NCBI GenBank assembly: GCA_963833675.1
Contig: CAWHYW010000017.1
Span: forward strand, 186,001 to 250,000
DNA from: DASQDN01 sp963833675
GTDB taxonomy: Bacteria > Acidobacteriota > Terriglobia > Bryobacterales > Bryobacteraceae
Reading direction: 5' to 3'
Length of the DNA: 64,000 nt
Position numbers and translations under genes: made by a program. Position 1 is the first letter of the stretch. Every line of letters begins with the position of its first letter. The notes below the pieces were generated by a model. It did no database searches, was not told the DNA's origin, and saw only the letters and a list, made by a program, of their open reading frames with translations. This document shows, one piece after another, positions 19,791 to 28,706 of this stretch.

Positions 19791-21110
19791 ATGGACCGTC
19801 GGAAAATGATCTATGGAATGGCAGCCGCGGGTTCCTGGCTGCGCCCGCGACCCAGCTTCGCCGGGACCGATAAGCCGGCGCTACTAGGCGGCTCCCGCGT
19901 TAAAACCGATCCCTTTCCTTCCTGGCCGGTGGCGGACGACCTCGAGGATCAAGCCCTGTTAAAGGTATTACGAAGCGGGAAATGGGGCCGCGGAAACGGA
20001 TCTCAGGTTGACCGTTTTGAACAGGAATACGCCCAACTCACGGGAGCGAAGCACTGCCTCGCCGCAGCCAACGGCACCAGCGCCTTATTGATCGCGCTCC
20101 ATGCCATCGGTGTCCAAGCCGGCGATGAAGTGATCCTGCCTCCATACACTTTCGTCGCAACCGCCAATGCCATCCTCGCAATGAACGCTTTGCCGATATT
20201 CGTCGACTCCGACCCGCGGACATTCCAGATCGACGCAAACAAAATCGAAGCTGCAATCACTCCGCGCACTGTTGCGATCCTGCCGGTTCACCTCGGCGGC
20301 AACGTTGCCGATATAGATGCAATCACTTCGATTGCATCGAAGCACAAACTTGCCGTAATCGAAGATACGTGCCAGTCTCACCTGGCCGAATGGAAGGGAC
20401 GAAAAGCTGGGACGTTCGGGACGCTTGGCTGCTTCAGCTTCCAGGCATCGAAGAATCTGAATTCCGGCGAAGGTGGGGCCGTTCTCACAAACGATCCGAA
20501 GATGTTCGATCGCAGCTTTGCGTACCACAACAACAGCAGAGGACAACACGTGGCCGGCGGCGATTTCAGCTATGTGGACAAGGGCCTGAATCTGCGCATG
20601 ACCGAATTTCAGGCGGCGCTGCTCTTATCTCAGATGACCCGTCTCGCAAAGCAGGCGAGCACGCGTGAGAAGAACGCCGAATACCTGACAAAGCAGCTCA
20701 AAGAAATTCCGGGAATCGCGCCCGCCGAGCCCTATGCCGGATGCACGCGCAATGCATATCACCTTTACATGTTCCGCTACGATGCGTCTCGATTTGCGGG
20801 ACTTCCGAGAGCAAAATTTCTAAAGGCATTGTCTGCAGAGGGAATTCCCGCATCCGGCGGCTACTCCCCCTTCAATAAAGAGCCAGTGCTGACCAACACA
20901 TTGCAATCGCGCGGCTATAGCCGTATCTATGACGCAAAAACGATCAAGGCGTGGCATGATCGAAACCAGTGCCCGGCCAACGATCGCCTGTGCACGGAAG
21001 CTGTCTGGTTTACGCAAACCATGCTGCTCGGGCCGCGCACGGATATGGATGCGATCGTAGCAGCCATTCGGAAAATTCAGTCGCACGCTGCGGAACTTGC
21101 GCTAGCATAA
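19791..21110 (+). CDS. DegT/DnrJ/EryC1/StrS-family aminotransferase with Tat-like signal
   Basis: This 439-aa PLP enzyme of the sugar aminotransferase fold has the Schiff-base Lys in FQASKNLNSGEGG, ANGTSALLIALHA and EDTCQSHLAEWKG. ATG 19791 is preceded by GGAGGACTCC. The N-terminus MDRRKMIYGMAAAGSW has a twin-Arg followed by a hydrophobic stretch, which suggests Tat export of the folded, cofactor-loaded enzyme; this is inference. It is followed after 16 nt by a ceramidase-like gene and then another PLP enzyme, likely one operon. The substrate is unknown. Confidence 0.88.
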   Translation: MDRRKMIYGMAAAGSWLRPRPSFAGTDKPALLGGSRVKTDPFPSWPVADDLEDQALLKVLRSGKWGRGNGSQVDRFEQEYAQLTGAKHCLAAANGTSALLIALHAIGVQAGDEVILPPYTFVATANAILAMNALPIFVDSDPRTFQIDANKIEAAITPRTVAILPVHLGGNVADIDAITSIASKHKLAVIEDTCQSHLAEWKGRKAGTFGTLGCFSFQASKNLNSGEGGAVLTNDPKMFDRSFAYHNNSRGQHVAGGDFSYVDKGLNLRMTEFQAALLLSQMTRLAKQASTREKNAEYLTKQLKEIPGIAPAEPYAGCTRNAYHLYMFRYDASRFAGLPRAKFLKALSAEGIPASGGYSPFNKEPVLTNTLQSRGYSRIYDAKTIKAWHDRNQCPANDRLCTEAVWFTQTMLLGPRTDMDAIVAAIRKIQSHAAELALA

Positions 21111-21126
21111 TCCGATTGCGGCAAAA

Positions 21127-22461
21127 GTGAAGCTGCTCTGTTTTTTCCTCCTCGTCTGCCTGCCGCTATCGGCGCAGTTCCGGGCGGGTGTCGCAAGAGC
21201 GAAGATCACACCTGAGCTGCCGTTCTGGCTAACCGGCTTTGCGGCGCGAACGCATCCGGCTAATACTGTCGCGCAGGACATTTGGGCAAAAGTCCTGGTG
21301 ATCGAGGATGCCAAAGCATCGCGGTTCGTCCTTGTCACGGCAGACCTCATCGGCTTCACACGCGAGATCACGGATGAGATCGCGGCTCGCGCGCAAAGCA
21401 AGTACAAGCTCGAGAGACGCCAGATTCTCTTCAACGCCTCGCACACACATTCAGGCCCATCCGTCTGGCCGCGATTGCACGTGGTACGTGATGCCGGAGC
21501 TGACGTCGAGCATCAATTGAAAAGCTATGCCGACAAGCTCATAAACGAGATCGATGTCGCTATCGGACGTGCTCTCGAAAGCTTGCAGCCGGCGCGCATC
21601 GAGTTCACGCAAGGACAAGCCGGCTTCGCTGTCAATCGCAGAATCGAGCACCTGGCTGCAATCCGCCCGGGCCAGACGTTCCCCGGTCCGGTCGATCCAT
21701 CCGTGCCCGTCCTCCGCGTAATCTCAGCGGATGGAAAGCCGCTGGCGATCGTGTTCGGATACGCGTGTCACAACACGGTACTCACGTCCGAATTCTACGA
21801 AGTAAGCGGCGATTATGCGGGTCACGCCCAACTAGCGCTCGAGAAAATGTATCCGGGCTCCACGGCGATGTTCGTGACATTGTGCGCCGGCGATCAGCGC
21901 GCCAATCCTCGAAGCAAGCGCGAACTCGCGCGACAGCACGGGGAAACGCTGGCCAAAGCCGTGGCAGAGGCGCCGCAGGCGAAACAAGTGAGCGGCCTGG
22001 TTCAGTTCGCGTATGAGGTCACTACCCTGCCCTTTCAAGCACACTCGCGAGAGGTCTACCTGGCCGAATCGCAAAGCTCGGACCAATTCCTGGCACGCCG
22101 TGGACGACTCATGTTGGAAGCAATGGACGCCGGGAGGCCGATCGTCTCCACGCCTTATCCCGTGCAGGCTGTCCGGTTCGGTGACTCCCTCGCTTGGGTC
22201 GCGCTGGGTGGCGAAGTGGTCATCGATTATCAGTTGCGCTTGAAATCGGAGTTTGGTCCCGATCGCCTCGTAATCCTGGGATACTCTAACGACGTGATGA
22301 GCTACATCCCGTCAAAGCGGGTGCAGCGCGAAGGCGGCTACGAAGCTGGCGACAGCATGATGTACTTCAGTCAGCCGGGATGGTTCACTGAAGAAGTGGA
22401 GGAAATCGTTCTCGGAACGGCCAGGCGAGTATTAGCCTCCATAGGTATTCACGGAAAATGA
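21127..22461 (+). CDS. Secreted neutral/alkaline ceramidase-like protein
   Basis: This 444-aa protein with signal peptide (MKLLCFFLLVCLPLSAQ) begins its mature part with RAGVARAKITPELP, typical of the neutral ceramidase N-terminal domain fold. Probable metal-site motifs are NASHTHSGP and YACHNTVL, and GDYAGHAQ is another conserved segment. Classical members hydrolyse the amide bond of ceramides; this shorter bacterial branch has unknown substrates. It overlaps the next gene by 4 nt (ATGA). Confidence 0.85.
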   Translation: MKLLCFFLLVCLPLSAQFRAGVARAKITPELPFWLTGFAARTHPANTVAQDIWAKVLVIEDAKASRFVLVTADLIGFTREITDEIAARAQSKYKLERRQILFNASHTHSGPSVWPRLHVVRDAGADVEHQLKSYADKLINEIDVAIGRALESLQPARIEFTQGQAGFAVNRRIEHLAAIRPGQTFPGPVDPSVPVLRVISADGKPLAIVFGYACHNTVLTSEFYEVSGDYAGHAQLALEKMYPGSTAMFVTLCAGDQRANPRSKRELARQHGETLAKAVAEAPQAKQVSGLVQFAYEVTTLPFQAHSREVYLAESQSSDQFLARRGRLMLEAMDAGRPIVSTPYPVQAVRFGDSLAWVALGGEVVIDYQLRLKSEFGPDRLVILGYSNDVMSYIPSKRVQREGGYEAGDSMMYFSQPGWFTEEVEEIVLGTARRVLASIGIHGK

Positions 22462-23660
22462 TTGACAGACGTACATTGTTGCAGGGCGTTGCTTTCGCGG
22501 CCCAGGCGGCGGGGACGCCGGAAAAAGATTCCGACGCGTATTGGAATCGCATCCGCGAGGAGCAGTTCCTGCTCGCTCCCTGGCGCGCCTATTTGAACAA
22601 CGGCAGCCTCGGCGTAGCTCCGCGTCCTGTCGTACAGGCCGTTAATGGATACATGGAACGCGCCGCCGCGCTTACCGAAGATGAATATCCCCGCTGGGGA
22701 TACGAACCGCTCGATCAGCAGCGTGAGGTGCTGGCAAAGTACGCCGGATGCAAGAAGAACGAGCTCGCGATCATGCACAGCGCGACCGAAGCGATGAGCA
22801 CGATCGCCGCTGGACTCGACCTGAAATCAGGCGATGAAGTTCTCATCACCGACCAGGAGCATCCGAGCGGCAAGGGCTGCTGGTACATGCGTCAGGCACG
22901 GCAAGGCATCAAAGTCCGCGAGGTAAAGATTCCGATGCCGCCGCCGAAGCCCGAGACGCTGGTGGACATCGTGATTTCGTCGATCGGGCCGAACACGCGA
23001 GTACTGTCGTTCAGCGGCATCTTCACTACAACCGGACTCGTGATGCCGGTGCGGGAAATCTGCGAAGCCGCCAAGCGCAAAGGTGTGATCACCGTTGTCG
23101 ACGGAGCCCATATGCTCGGCCAGATTCCTGTTCGCATCTCGGACCTTGGGTGCGATTACTTCGCCTCGAGTCCGCACAAATGGATGTTCGCGCCCGCCGG
23201 ATCGGGACTATTGTACGTACGCGAGGACAACCTCGACCGGCTGTGGCCCACGATCGTCACCGGCAACTGGGATGACAAGAAGCTCGGAGCCGCTCGCTAC
23301 ATGATGGTCGGGACAAACAACCGAGCCATCGTTGAAGGTGCCGTTGCCGGAGTGCGTTTCATCGAATCTCTTGGAGCCGAAAAGATCTATCAACGAATCC
23401 ACGAACTCGCGCAATACGTTCGTAAGCGCGCCTCGGAGATTCCGTATCTGGAGCTGCTTACGCCGGACGATGACCGGGCATACGGCGGGTTAATCACCTT
23501 CGACTTTAAGGGCAAAGACCTCACGCGCTTCCGCCAGGAATGCCACAAGCGGCGCATTTGGATCTATGGCGGCGAGCATTTGCGTGTCGCGACACACATT
23601 CATACGCGGCGCAAGGATCTCGACGCGCTCTTTGCAACCATGCGCGAGACGCTTGGATAA
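22458..23660 (+). CDS. Class V aminotransferase-fold PLP enzyme with Tat-like signal
   Basis: This 400-aa PLP enzyme of the class V fold (isopenicillin N epimerase/cysteine desulfurase-like) has VDGAHMLGQIP and the PLP lysine in SSPHKWMFAPAG. The N-terminus MIDRRTLLQGVAFAAQAAG resembles a twin-Arg signal. It is coupled to the ceramidase-like gene and followed by a clear terminator. The reaction is unknown; epimerase, lyase or desulfurase activities are all possible in this fold. Confidence 0.87.
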   Translation: MIDRRTLLQGVAFAAQAAGTPEKDSDAYWNRIREEQFLLAPWRAYLNNGSLGVAPRPVVQAVNGYMERAAALTEDEYPRWGYEPLDQQREVLAKYAGCKKNELAIMHSATEAMSTIAAGLDLKSGDEVLITDQEHPSGKGCWYMRQARQGIKVREVKIPMPPPKPETLVDIVISSIGPNTRVLSFSGIFTTTGLVMPVREICEAAKRKGVITVVDGAHMLGQIPVRISDLGCDYFASSPHKWMFAPAGSGLLYVREDNLDRLWPTIVTGNWDDKKLGAARYMMVGTNNRAIVEGAVAGVRFIESLGAEKIYQRIHELAQYVRKRASEIPYLELLTPDDDRAYGGLITFDFKGKDLTRFRQECHKRRIWIYGGEHLRVATHIHTRRKDLDALFATMRETLG

Positions 23661-23663
23661 AAC

Positions 23664-23696
23664 AAAAAGCCCGCCATTGCTGACGGGCCCTTTTTT
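23664..23696. terminator. Bidirectional intrinsic terminator
   Basis: GCCCG (23669-23673) and CGGGC (23684-23688) form a stem with a 10-nt loop. It is followed by CC and six T on the plus strand and preceded by an A-rich tract that reads as a T-run on the minus strand. It sits between the convergent class V aminotransferase gene and rplI. Confidence 0.8.
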
Positions 23697-23710
23697 AGTT
23701 CCTGCTTCGA

Positions 23711-24154
23711 TTACTCAGCGACGACGTTCACGTTGAGGTCAGCTGTTACTTCGCGATGCAAGCGCACCGGCACTTTATATTCGCCGGTGTTCTTGATCGG
23801 ATCTTCCAGCTGAATCTTGCGGCGATCGATCGTATAGTTCTGGCGTTCCAGAGCGTCGGCGATGTCCTTGGCTGTTACCGAGCCGAAGAGGTGACCCTCT
23901 TCGCCTGCGCGCTGTGTAATCGTAATCGTTACACCGGCGAGCATGCGGCCCAAGTCCTCAGCTTCGTTCTTGGCCTTAGCTTCGCGTCGCAGATAAGCCT
24001 CACGCTCCTGCTCTACGATTTTCTTGTTGGAGTCGGTGGCGATGACTGCGAGCTTCTTGGGTAAAAGGAAGTTGCGGGCAAAACCCGGCGCTACCTTCAC
24101 CACTTCACCGCGATGACCGACTTTTTCGATGTCTTCTCGAAGAATCACTTCCAT
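23711..24154 (-). CDS. rplI: 50S ribosomal protein bL9
   Basis: This 147-aa bL9 has the N-terminal MEVILREDIEKVGHRGEVV, the GFARNFLLPKKLA signature and a central helix linking to a C-terminal domain (GHLFGSVTAKDIADAL). It binds 23S rRNA at the base of the L1 stalk. ATG 24154 has GGGGAGGAACT just upstream. It is the last gene of rpsF-rpsR-rplI. Confidence 0.97.
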   Translation of the reverse strand: MEVILREDIEKVGHRGEVVKVAPGFARNFLLPKKLAVIATDSNKKIVEQEREAYLRREAKAKNEAEDLGRMLAGVTITITQRAGEEGHLFGSVTAKDIADALERQNYTIDRRKIQLEDPIKNTGEYKVPVRLHREVTADLNVNVVAE

Positions 24155-24167
24155 CGTAGTTCCTCCC

Positions 24168-24464
24168 CTAGACCGGCGCCGAGAACGGCAGCAAGGCGAT
24201 GCTGCGCGCCTGCTTGATTGCTTCGGCCAGTCTCCGCTGGTGCGGCGCACACACGCCGGAGATGCGGCGGGGCGTCACCTTGCCGCGTTCTGAAATAAAC
24301 GAGTTCAGCAGCTTGGTGTCTTTGTAGTTGATGTCATCGATCTTGTCGACGCAGAACCGGCACAGCTTCTTGCGCCGGAAGTATTGCTTCTTCCCGATGG
24401 CTTTGTCGCCGCCGGTCGGCCGCATGGAAGAAGAGATCGGACGTCCGCCTTTTTGTTCTGCCAT
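24168..24464 (-). CDS. rpsR: 30S ribosomal protein bS18
   Basis: This 98-aa bS18 contains FRRKKLCRFC and the DYKD-like INYKDTKLLNSFISERGKV region. The two Cys pairs (CRFC and VCAPH) fit a zinc-binding C+ form of the protein. It works with S6 and S11 on the small-subunit platform. It lies between rpsF and rplI with short spacers. Confidence 0.97.
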   Translation of the reverse strand: MAEQKGGRPISSSMRPTGGDKAIGKKQYFRRKKLCRFCVDKIDDINYKDTKLLNSFISERGKVTPRRISGVCAPHQRRLAEAIKQARSIALLPFSAPV

Positions 24465-24467
24465 GGG

Positions 24468-24947
24468 TTACTCCTGATTCTCCGTGTTCTCTGCCGGGAC
24501 CGGGGCTGCGGGCATCGGCGCTCCTGGCGTTGGACCGGCCGGAACCGGCGCGGAAGGCATCATCCCTTCCAACGGAGCGGGAGCGGCCACCACAGGAGCA
24601 GGCTTGCGAGCGGCGCGCTTCTCGCGCTGCTTCTTCCGCTTCTCGATCTTCTTGAGCTTCTCGTCGATGCGCACCGTCATGTACTTCAACACCGCATCAT
24701 TCACGCGAAGGCGTCGCTCAACTTCCTTCACGGTCTCCGGCCCCGCAGTGAACTGCATGAGCACGTAATAGCCTTCGTTGCGCTTTTCCACGCGATAGGC
24801 CAGCTTGCGCACGCCCCACCGCTCTTCTTTGTCAATTGTTCCGCCGGCGCTCGTGACCGTAGTTTTAAGCTGGTCGACGATCGGATTAATTTCTTCTTCC
24901 GTTGCGTCCGGACGAATGATGAACATCTCTTCGTAGATGCGATTCAT
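24468..24947 (-). CDS. rpsF: 30S ribosomal protein bS6 with Pro/Ala-rich tail
   Basis: This bS6 of 159 aa has the core MNRIYEEMFIIRPDATEEE, GVRKLAYRVEKRNEGYYVLM and VLKYMTVRIDE within about 100 residues. A Lys/Arg-rich segment (KKIEKRKKQREKRAARK) and a Pro/Ala/Met-rich disordered tail of about 50 residues follow. The tail is longer than in most bacteria. The start overlaps the pth stop by 4 nt. Confidence 0.96.
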   Translation of the reverse strand: MNRIYEEMFIIRPDATEEEINPIVDQLKTTVTSAGGTIDKEERWGVRKLAYRVEKRNEGYYVLMQFTAGPETVKEVERRLRVNDAVLKYMTVRIDEKLKKIEKRKKQREKRAARKPAPVVAAPAPLEGMMPSAPVPAGPTPGAPMPAAPVPAENTENQE

Positions 24948-25534
24948 TCTTCCTCTTTAGTTAAGCCTTGGGCGCGACGATTAAATTTCGTCATGGCCTT
25001 TTCGACGCCTTCAGCAAGTATGGACTCTGTCGCCGCGGCCGCATGGTCGAGCAACTCATCCAGTTCGTGAATTTGCGCTTTCCTGATTGGAGAAAGTACA
25101 AACTCAGTTCCATTCCGGGGATGTCCCGGATCGATTCCCAGACGAATTCTGGGAAAGTCTTGCGTTCCTAGCCGCTTGATCACGTCTTCTACGCCGTGAT
25201 GTCCGCCGGCGGAACCTGAGGGCCGGACACGAAGTCCGGTCCAGGGTAAAGCCAGATCGTCGTAGAGCACCACAACATTCCGTGGTTCTACGGAGTACTT
25301 GTCCACAAGTGGCTTAAGCGACGTGCCGCTCAAATTCATGAACGTTTGCGGCTTCGCAAGCAGCACATCCTGTCCGCTGATCACTCCTACACCCAGCAGA
25401 GCCCTCGAATCGATGCGCGTGACTCGAATGCCATTACGCTCTGCCAGCCTGTCGATCGCAAGAAAGCCCAGGTTGTGGTACGTATGCTCGTACTGAGGAC
25501 CCGGATTCCCCAGACCGGCGAGAAGCCAGGGCAC
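24944..25534 (-). CDS. pth: Peptidyl-tRNA hydrolase
   Basis: This 196-aa bacterial Pth has GLGNPGPQYEHTYHNLGF (catalytic His in YHNLGF), KPQTFMNLSG and VLYDDLALPWTGLRVRPSG. It releases tRNA from prematurely dropped peptidyl-tRNA. The usual GGHNG segment reads GGHHG here, a substitution at a substrate-contacting Asn that may be natural variation or an error. It sits between rplY and rpsF, a common core order. Confidence 0.95.
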   Translation of the reverse strand: MPWLLAGLGNPGPQYEHTYHNLGFLAIDRLAERNGIRVTRIDSRALLGVGVISGQDVLLAKPQTFMNLSGTSLKPLVDKYSVEPRNVVVLYDDLALPWTGLRVRPSGSAGGHHGVEDVIKRLGTQDFPRIRLGIDPGHPRNGTEFVLSPIRKAQIHELDELLDHAAAATESILAEGVEKAMTKFNRRAQGLTKEEE

Positions 25535-25540
25535 AGGAAT

Positions 25541-26218
25541 TTACTTCTTCTTTTTCTCGTCCTTTTTCTCAGGAGTGGCTGCGGCTTCTTCCTTCTTGCC
25601 CTTCTTCACCACTTCCGGTTCGGGGATGGCGGCTACTTCGCTAGGCTCGGGCTCAGTAGCTTTGATTCCGATGACGTGAGAAATCACCGCATCTGCCGGA
25701 CTCACCAGGCGCATCGATCCGCTCAAGGGAATTTCTGAGGCGCGGACGCTCTGTCCGATGTGCAACTCGCTTACCGTGACGTTAAAGGATTCCGGGATAT
25801 CATCCGGCAGACACTCGATTTCGATGTCGCGAGTGATGATTTCGTGCTGCCCACCCTGGACTTTCACACCCACCGGGTCGCCATGCGTGTGCACCGGCAC
25901 CTTTACGATGACTTTCTTACTGAGGTCGATCCGCTTCAGGTCGACGTGCAGCAGCGTGCTCTTCAACGGCTCGAATTGCCAGTCCACGATCATCACCGGC
26001 GATTTGACGCCCTGGATATCGATATCGAAGATCGTGTTGTGGCCCGACGCGCTCTTCAGAATGGACGTGACTTCTTTCGGGCTCACGGCAATCGAAACCG
26101 GCTCTTTGGCCGTTCCGTAGACGATCGCGGGTACCAGGCCGCGAACACGTAACCGGCGGGCTTCATTTTTGCCACGCGTTTCGCGAGCTTCGGCCGTAAT
26201 CGTAATATCTTTTCTCAT
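25541..26218 (-). CDS. rplY: 50S ribosomal protein bL25 (Ctc/TL5 form)
   Basis: This 225-aa long-form bL25 has an N-terminal 5S-rRNA-binding domain (ARETRGKNEARRLRVRGLVPA, IVYG) and the beta-rich TL5 domain (VPVHTHGDPVGVKVQGG). A charged Lys/Glu-rich tail ends in DEKKKK. ATG 26218 starts MRKDITITAEARE. It lies between prs and pth. Confidence 0.96.
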   Translation of the reverse strand: MRKDITITAEARETRGKNEARRLRVRGLVPAIVYGTAKEPVSIAVSPKEVTSILKSASGHNTIFDIDIQGVKSPVMIVDWQFEPLKSTLLHVDLKRIDLSKKVIVKVPVHTHGDPVGVKVQGGQHEIITRDIEIECLPDDIPESFNVTVSELHIGQSVRASEIPLSGSMRLVSPADAVISHVIGIKATEPEPSEVAAIPEPEVVKKGKKEEAAATPEKKDEKKKK

Positions 26219-26261
26219 CTCTATCTCCGTGGGCGCGCGGCGCCCTGCAAAACGAACCCAA

Positions 26262-27236
26262 TTAAACGAATAACGTGCTGATCGATCCGCCGTCGTGGAT
26301 ACTCTGAATGGCGCGCGCCAGCAGAGGAGCAACCGACAACTGGCGAATCTTGTCGCAGCGCCGGGCCTCTTCCCGAAGAGGAATCGAATTCGTAACAACA
26401 ACTTCCTTGATAGGCGACTCTTCGATACGCTTCACCGCCTGCCCGGACAGGACCGCATGCGTGGCGCACGCAGACACGCCCACAGCGCCCGATTCAATCA
26501 GCGCTTCCGCGCCTTTCACGAGCGTGCCGGCCGTGTCGATGAGATCATCCACCATAATGCAATTCCGTCCGCGAACATCGCCGATGATATTCATAATCTC
26601 GGCTACATTCGCCTGTTCCCGCCGCTTGTCGATAATGGCGAGCGGAGCGTTCAAGCGCTTGGCAAACGCTCGCGCGCGCTCCACACCTCCCGCATCGGGC
26701 GACACCACGGTGACATTCGGCAGCATAGCAGCCGACCGGAAGTGCTCAATCATCACCGGGGCGGCGAAAAGGTGATCGACTGGGATATCGAAAAATCCCT
26801 GAATTTGGGCCGCGTGCAGATCCAGACTTAGAACCCGATCGGCCCCCGCTCTTTCCAGCAGGCTGGCAATCAGCTTTGCCGAAATCGGAACGCGCGGTTT
26901 GTCTTTCCGATCCTGCCGAGCGTACCCATAATAGGGTAACACTGCCGTTATCCGATCCGCGGATGCTCGCTTCAAGGCGTCGATCATCAGCAGCAATTCG
27001 AACAAGTTACGCTCTACGGGATTGCAAGTGGGCTGAATCGCGAACACATCCACCCCACGGACATTTTCGAGAATTTGCACTTGCAATTCGCCATCAGCGA
27101 AGGTCTTGGCCGTGATTAAACCAGGTTGAATACCCAGGCATTCACAAACATCCGCAGTCAACGCGGGGTTTGCGTTTCCGCAGAAAACACTCATCTGCTC
27201 GTATTTCATCGAGAGTTTCGGCTGTGAGGCGGCCAT
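26262..27236 (-). CDS. prs: Ribose-phosphate pyrophosphokinase
   Basis: This 324-aa PRPP synthetase makes phosphoribosyl pyrophosphate from ribose-5-phosphate and ATP. Motifs are FADGELQVQI, YYGYARQDRKDKPRVPI, DLHAAQIQGFFDIPVDHL, SPDAGGVERARAFA and the PRPP loop VDDLIDTAGTL. Its 5' end overlaps the ispE 3' end by 31 nt, so the two are coupled; an internal Met (MKYEQMS) could be an alternative start. Confidence 0.96.
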   Translation of the reverse strand: MAASQPKLSMKYEQMSVFCGNANPALTADVCECLGIQPGLITAKTFADGELQVQILENVRGVDVFAIQPTCNPVERNLFELLLMIDALKRASADRITAVLPYYGYARQDRKDKPRVPISAKLIASLLERAGADRVLSLDLHAAQIQGFFDIPVDHLFAAPVMIEHFRSAAMLPNVTVVSPDAGGVERARAFAKRLNAPLAIIDKRREQANVAEIMNIIGDVRGRNCIMVDDLIDTAGTLVKGAEALIESGAVGVSACATHAVLSGQAVKRIEESPIKEVVVTNSIPLREEARRCDKIRQLSVAPLLARAIQSIHDGGSISTLFV

Positions 27237-28168
27237 TGATTACCCTGAATATGCTCGCTTAGCTGCTTTCGCCACAGGGAGAAATATCGGGCCCTGCTCA
27301 GGAAGGTTATCGGAAATATCTGTTGGTTGCGAAAGGCGGCCATTGCACTCTGGACATTTTCGGCGTCTGGGAAAACTCCAAACACGGCCGAACCGCTCCC
27401 CGTCATCAGCGCCGGACGCGCACCCAATTTCTTCAACTTCCGTTTGATAACACCGAGTTTAGGATACTGCCGGAAGACTACAGGCTCAAAATCGTTGCTG
27501 CAGAACTCGGACCAGTCCCCGGCTGTTCGCTCCCCAGCCATAGCCAAGGCGACACGTTGCGAATTATTTATTTTAGGTGACGAGCTATCCCAAGTCAACG
27601 GACGGCCCAGCGCTCGATACGCCTCAGGCGTAGAGACATGGACACCCGACGCCACCACTAGCCCGTGCATCGTTCCGGCATCCTGAACTGGATAAAGTTC
27701 GGTCCCCCTCCCCAAGCCCAACGCCGTCCCGCCAACCAGAAAAAACGGCACGTCGCTGCCCAGCGCCGCGCCGATCTCCACTAGTCGATCCCACCCGATT
27801 CTCCTGCCCGTCAGGACCGGCAAAGCAAGCAGCACGGCTGCCGCATCCGTAGAACCGCCACCCAGTCCGCCACCCATAGGAATGCTCTTAGTTAAGTTAC
27901 AGAAAACTTGTCCCTTAGCGTTGGTTTCCTCAACAATTACTTGAGCTGCTTTGGCGATTAGGTTATCCGCAATTTCAACGCTCGATTCGACAACAACCTT
28001 GCTCGTCCGACTGGGTGTGAACCTGATATCCAACTCATCGAAGAGTGAAATGGTTTGAAAGATGGTCCGCAGATCGTGATAGCCGTCCGATCTACGGCCA
28101 AGCACTTCGAGGGTCAGATTGAGTTTGGCGAACGCCTTGACTCGCGCCTGCCGGGTGGACGACGACAT
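27206..28168 (-). CDS. ispE: 4-diphosphocytidyl-2-C-methyl-D-erythritol kinase
   Basis: This 320-aa GHMP kinase phosphorylates CDP-methylerythritol in the MEP isoprenoid pathway. The motifs are KAFAKLNLTLEVLGRRSDGYH, the ATP loop PMGGGLGGGSTDAAAVL and the C-terminal MTGSGSAVFGVF. The start overlaps the apt stop as TGATG. The C-terminal tail (about 20 residues) overlaps prs and is Pro/Ser/Arg-rich, so the true end may be affected by an indel. Confidence 0.94.
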   Translation of the reverse strand: MSSSTRQARVKAFAKLNLTLEVLGRRSDGYHDLRTIFQTISLFDELDIRFTPSRTSKVVVESSVEIADNLIAKAAQVIVEETNAKGQVFCNLTKSIPMGGGLGGGSTDAAAVLLALPVLTGRRIGWDRLVEIGAALGSDVPFFLVGGTALGLGRGTELYPVQDAGTMHGLVVASGVHVSTPEAYRALGRPLTWDSSSPKINNSQRVALAMAGERTAGDWSEFCSNDFEPVVFRQYPKLGVIKRKLKKLGARPALMTGSGSAVFGVFPDAENVQSAMAAFRNQQIFPITFLSRARYFSLWRKQLSEHIQGNQWPPHSRNSR

Positions 28169-28683
28169 CAGTAGTGTATTAGCGAGTAGATATCGTAGTG
28201 ACGCAGCTTTTCCCGGCCGCGCAGGAAATCGAGCTCGATCACAAACCCGTAACCTGCAATCCGCCCGCCGAGTTTCTCAACCAGCCTCGCCACTGCGGCC
28301 GCGGTGCCACCTGTGGCAAGCACATCATCGACGATCAACACTCGTTGACCGTCTTCGATGGCGTCTTTATGGATCTCCAAACGATCCGTGCCGTATTCCA
28401 GCTCGTATTCCCAGAACTCAACCTCACAGGGAAGTTTTTTCGGCTTACGCACCGGAACGAAGCCCGTTCCCAGCGCTAGCGCAACCGCCGGAGCGAAGAA
28501 ATAACCGCGAGCCTCGATCCCTACCACGACATCGATTTTCTGGTCCTTGTAATGCTGATGGAAGGCATCGATTACCGTCCGCAGACCCTTACCGTTCTTC
28601 AGCAGAGTCGTAATGTCGTAGAAGTTGATGCCGGGCTTCGGAAAGTCGGGGACCTCCCGGATGAGTTCTTTCAGAGTCTCCAT
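28168..28683 (-). CDS. apt: Adenine phosphoribosyltransferase
   Basis: This 171-aa enzyme converts adenine and PRPP into AMP. It has VPDFPKPGINFYDITTLLKN, GIEARGYFFAPA and the PRPP motif VLIVDDVLATGGTAAA. It is translationally coupled to ispE and two genes from prs, the supplier of its PRPP. It is divergent from selA. Confidence 0.96.
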   Translation of the reverse strand: METLKELIREVPDFPKPGINFYDITTLLKNGKGLRTVIDAFHQHYKDQKIDVVVGIEARGYFFAPAVALALGTGFVPVRKPKKLPCEVEFWEYELEYGTDRLEIHKDAIEDGQRVLIVDDVLATGGTAAAVARLVEKLGGRIAGYGFVIELDFLRGREKLRHYDIYSLIHY

Positions 28684-28706
28684 GTGTGGAAGTTGTCATT
28701 GTAACA

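Noticed and set aside
26219..26401. N-terminal extension of rplY to 26401
   Set aside because: The extra residues have no L25 similarity and lie in the gap before prs; MRKDITITAEARE at 26218 is the family start.
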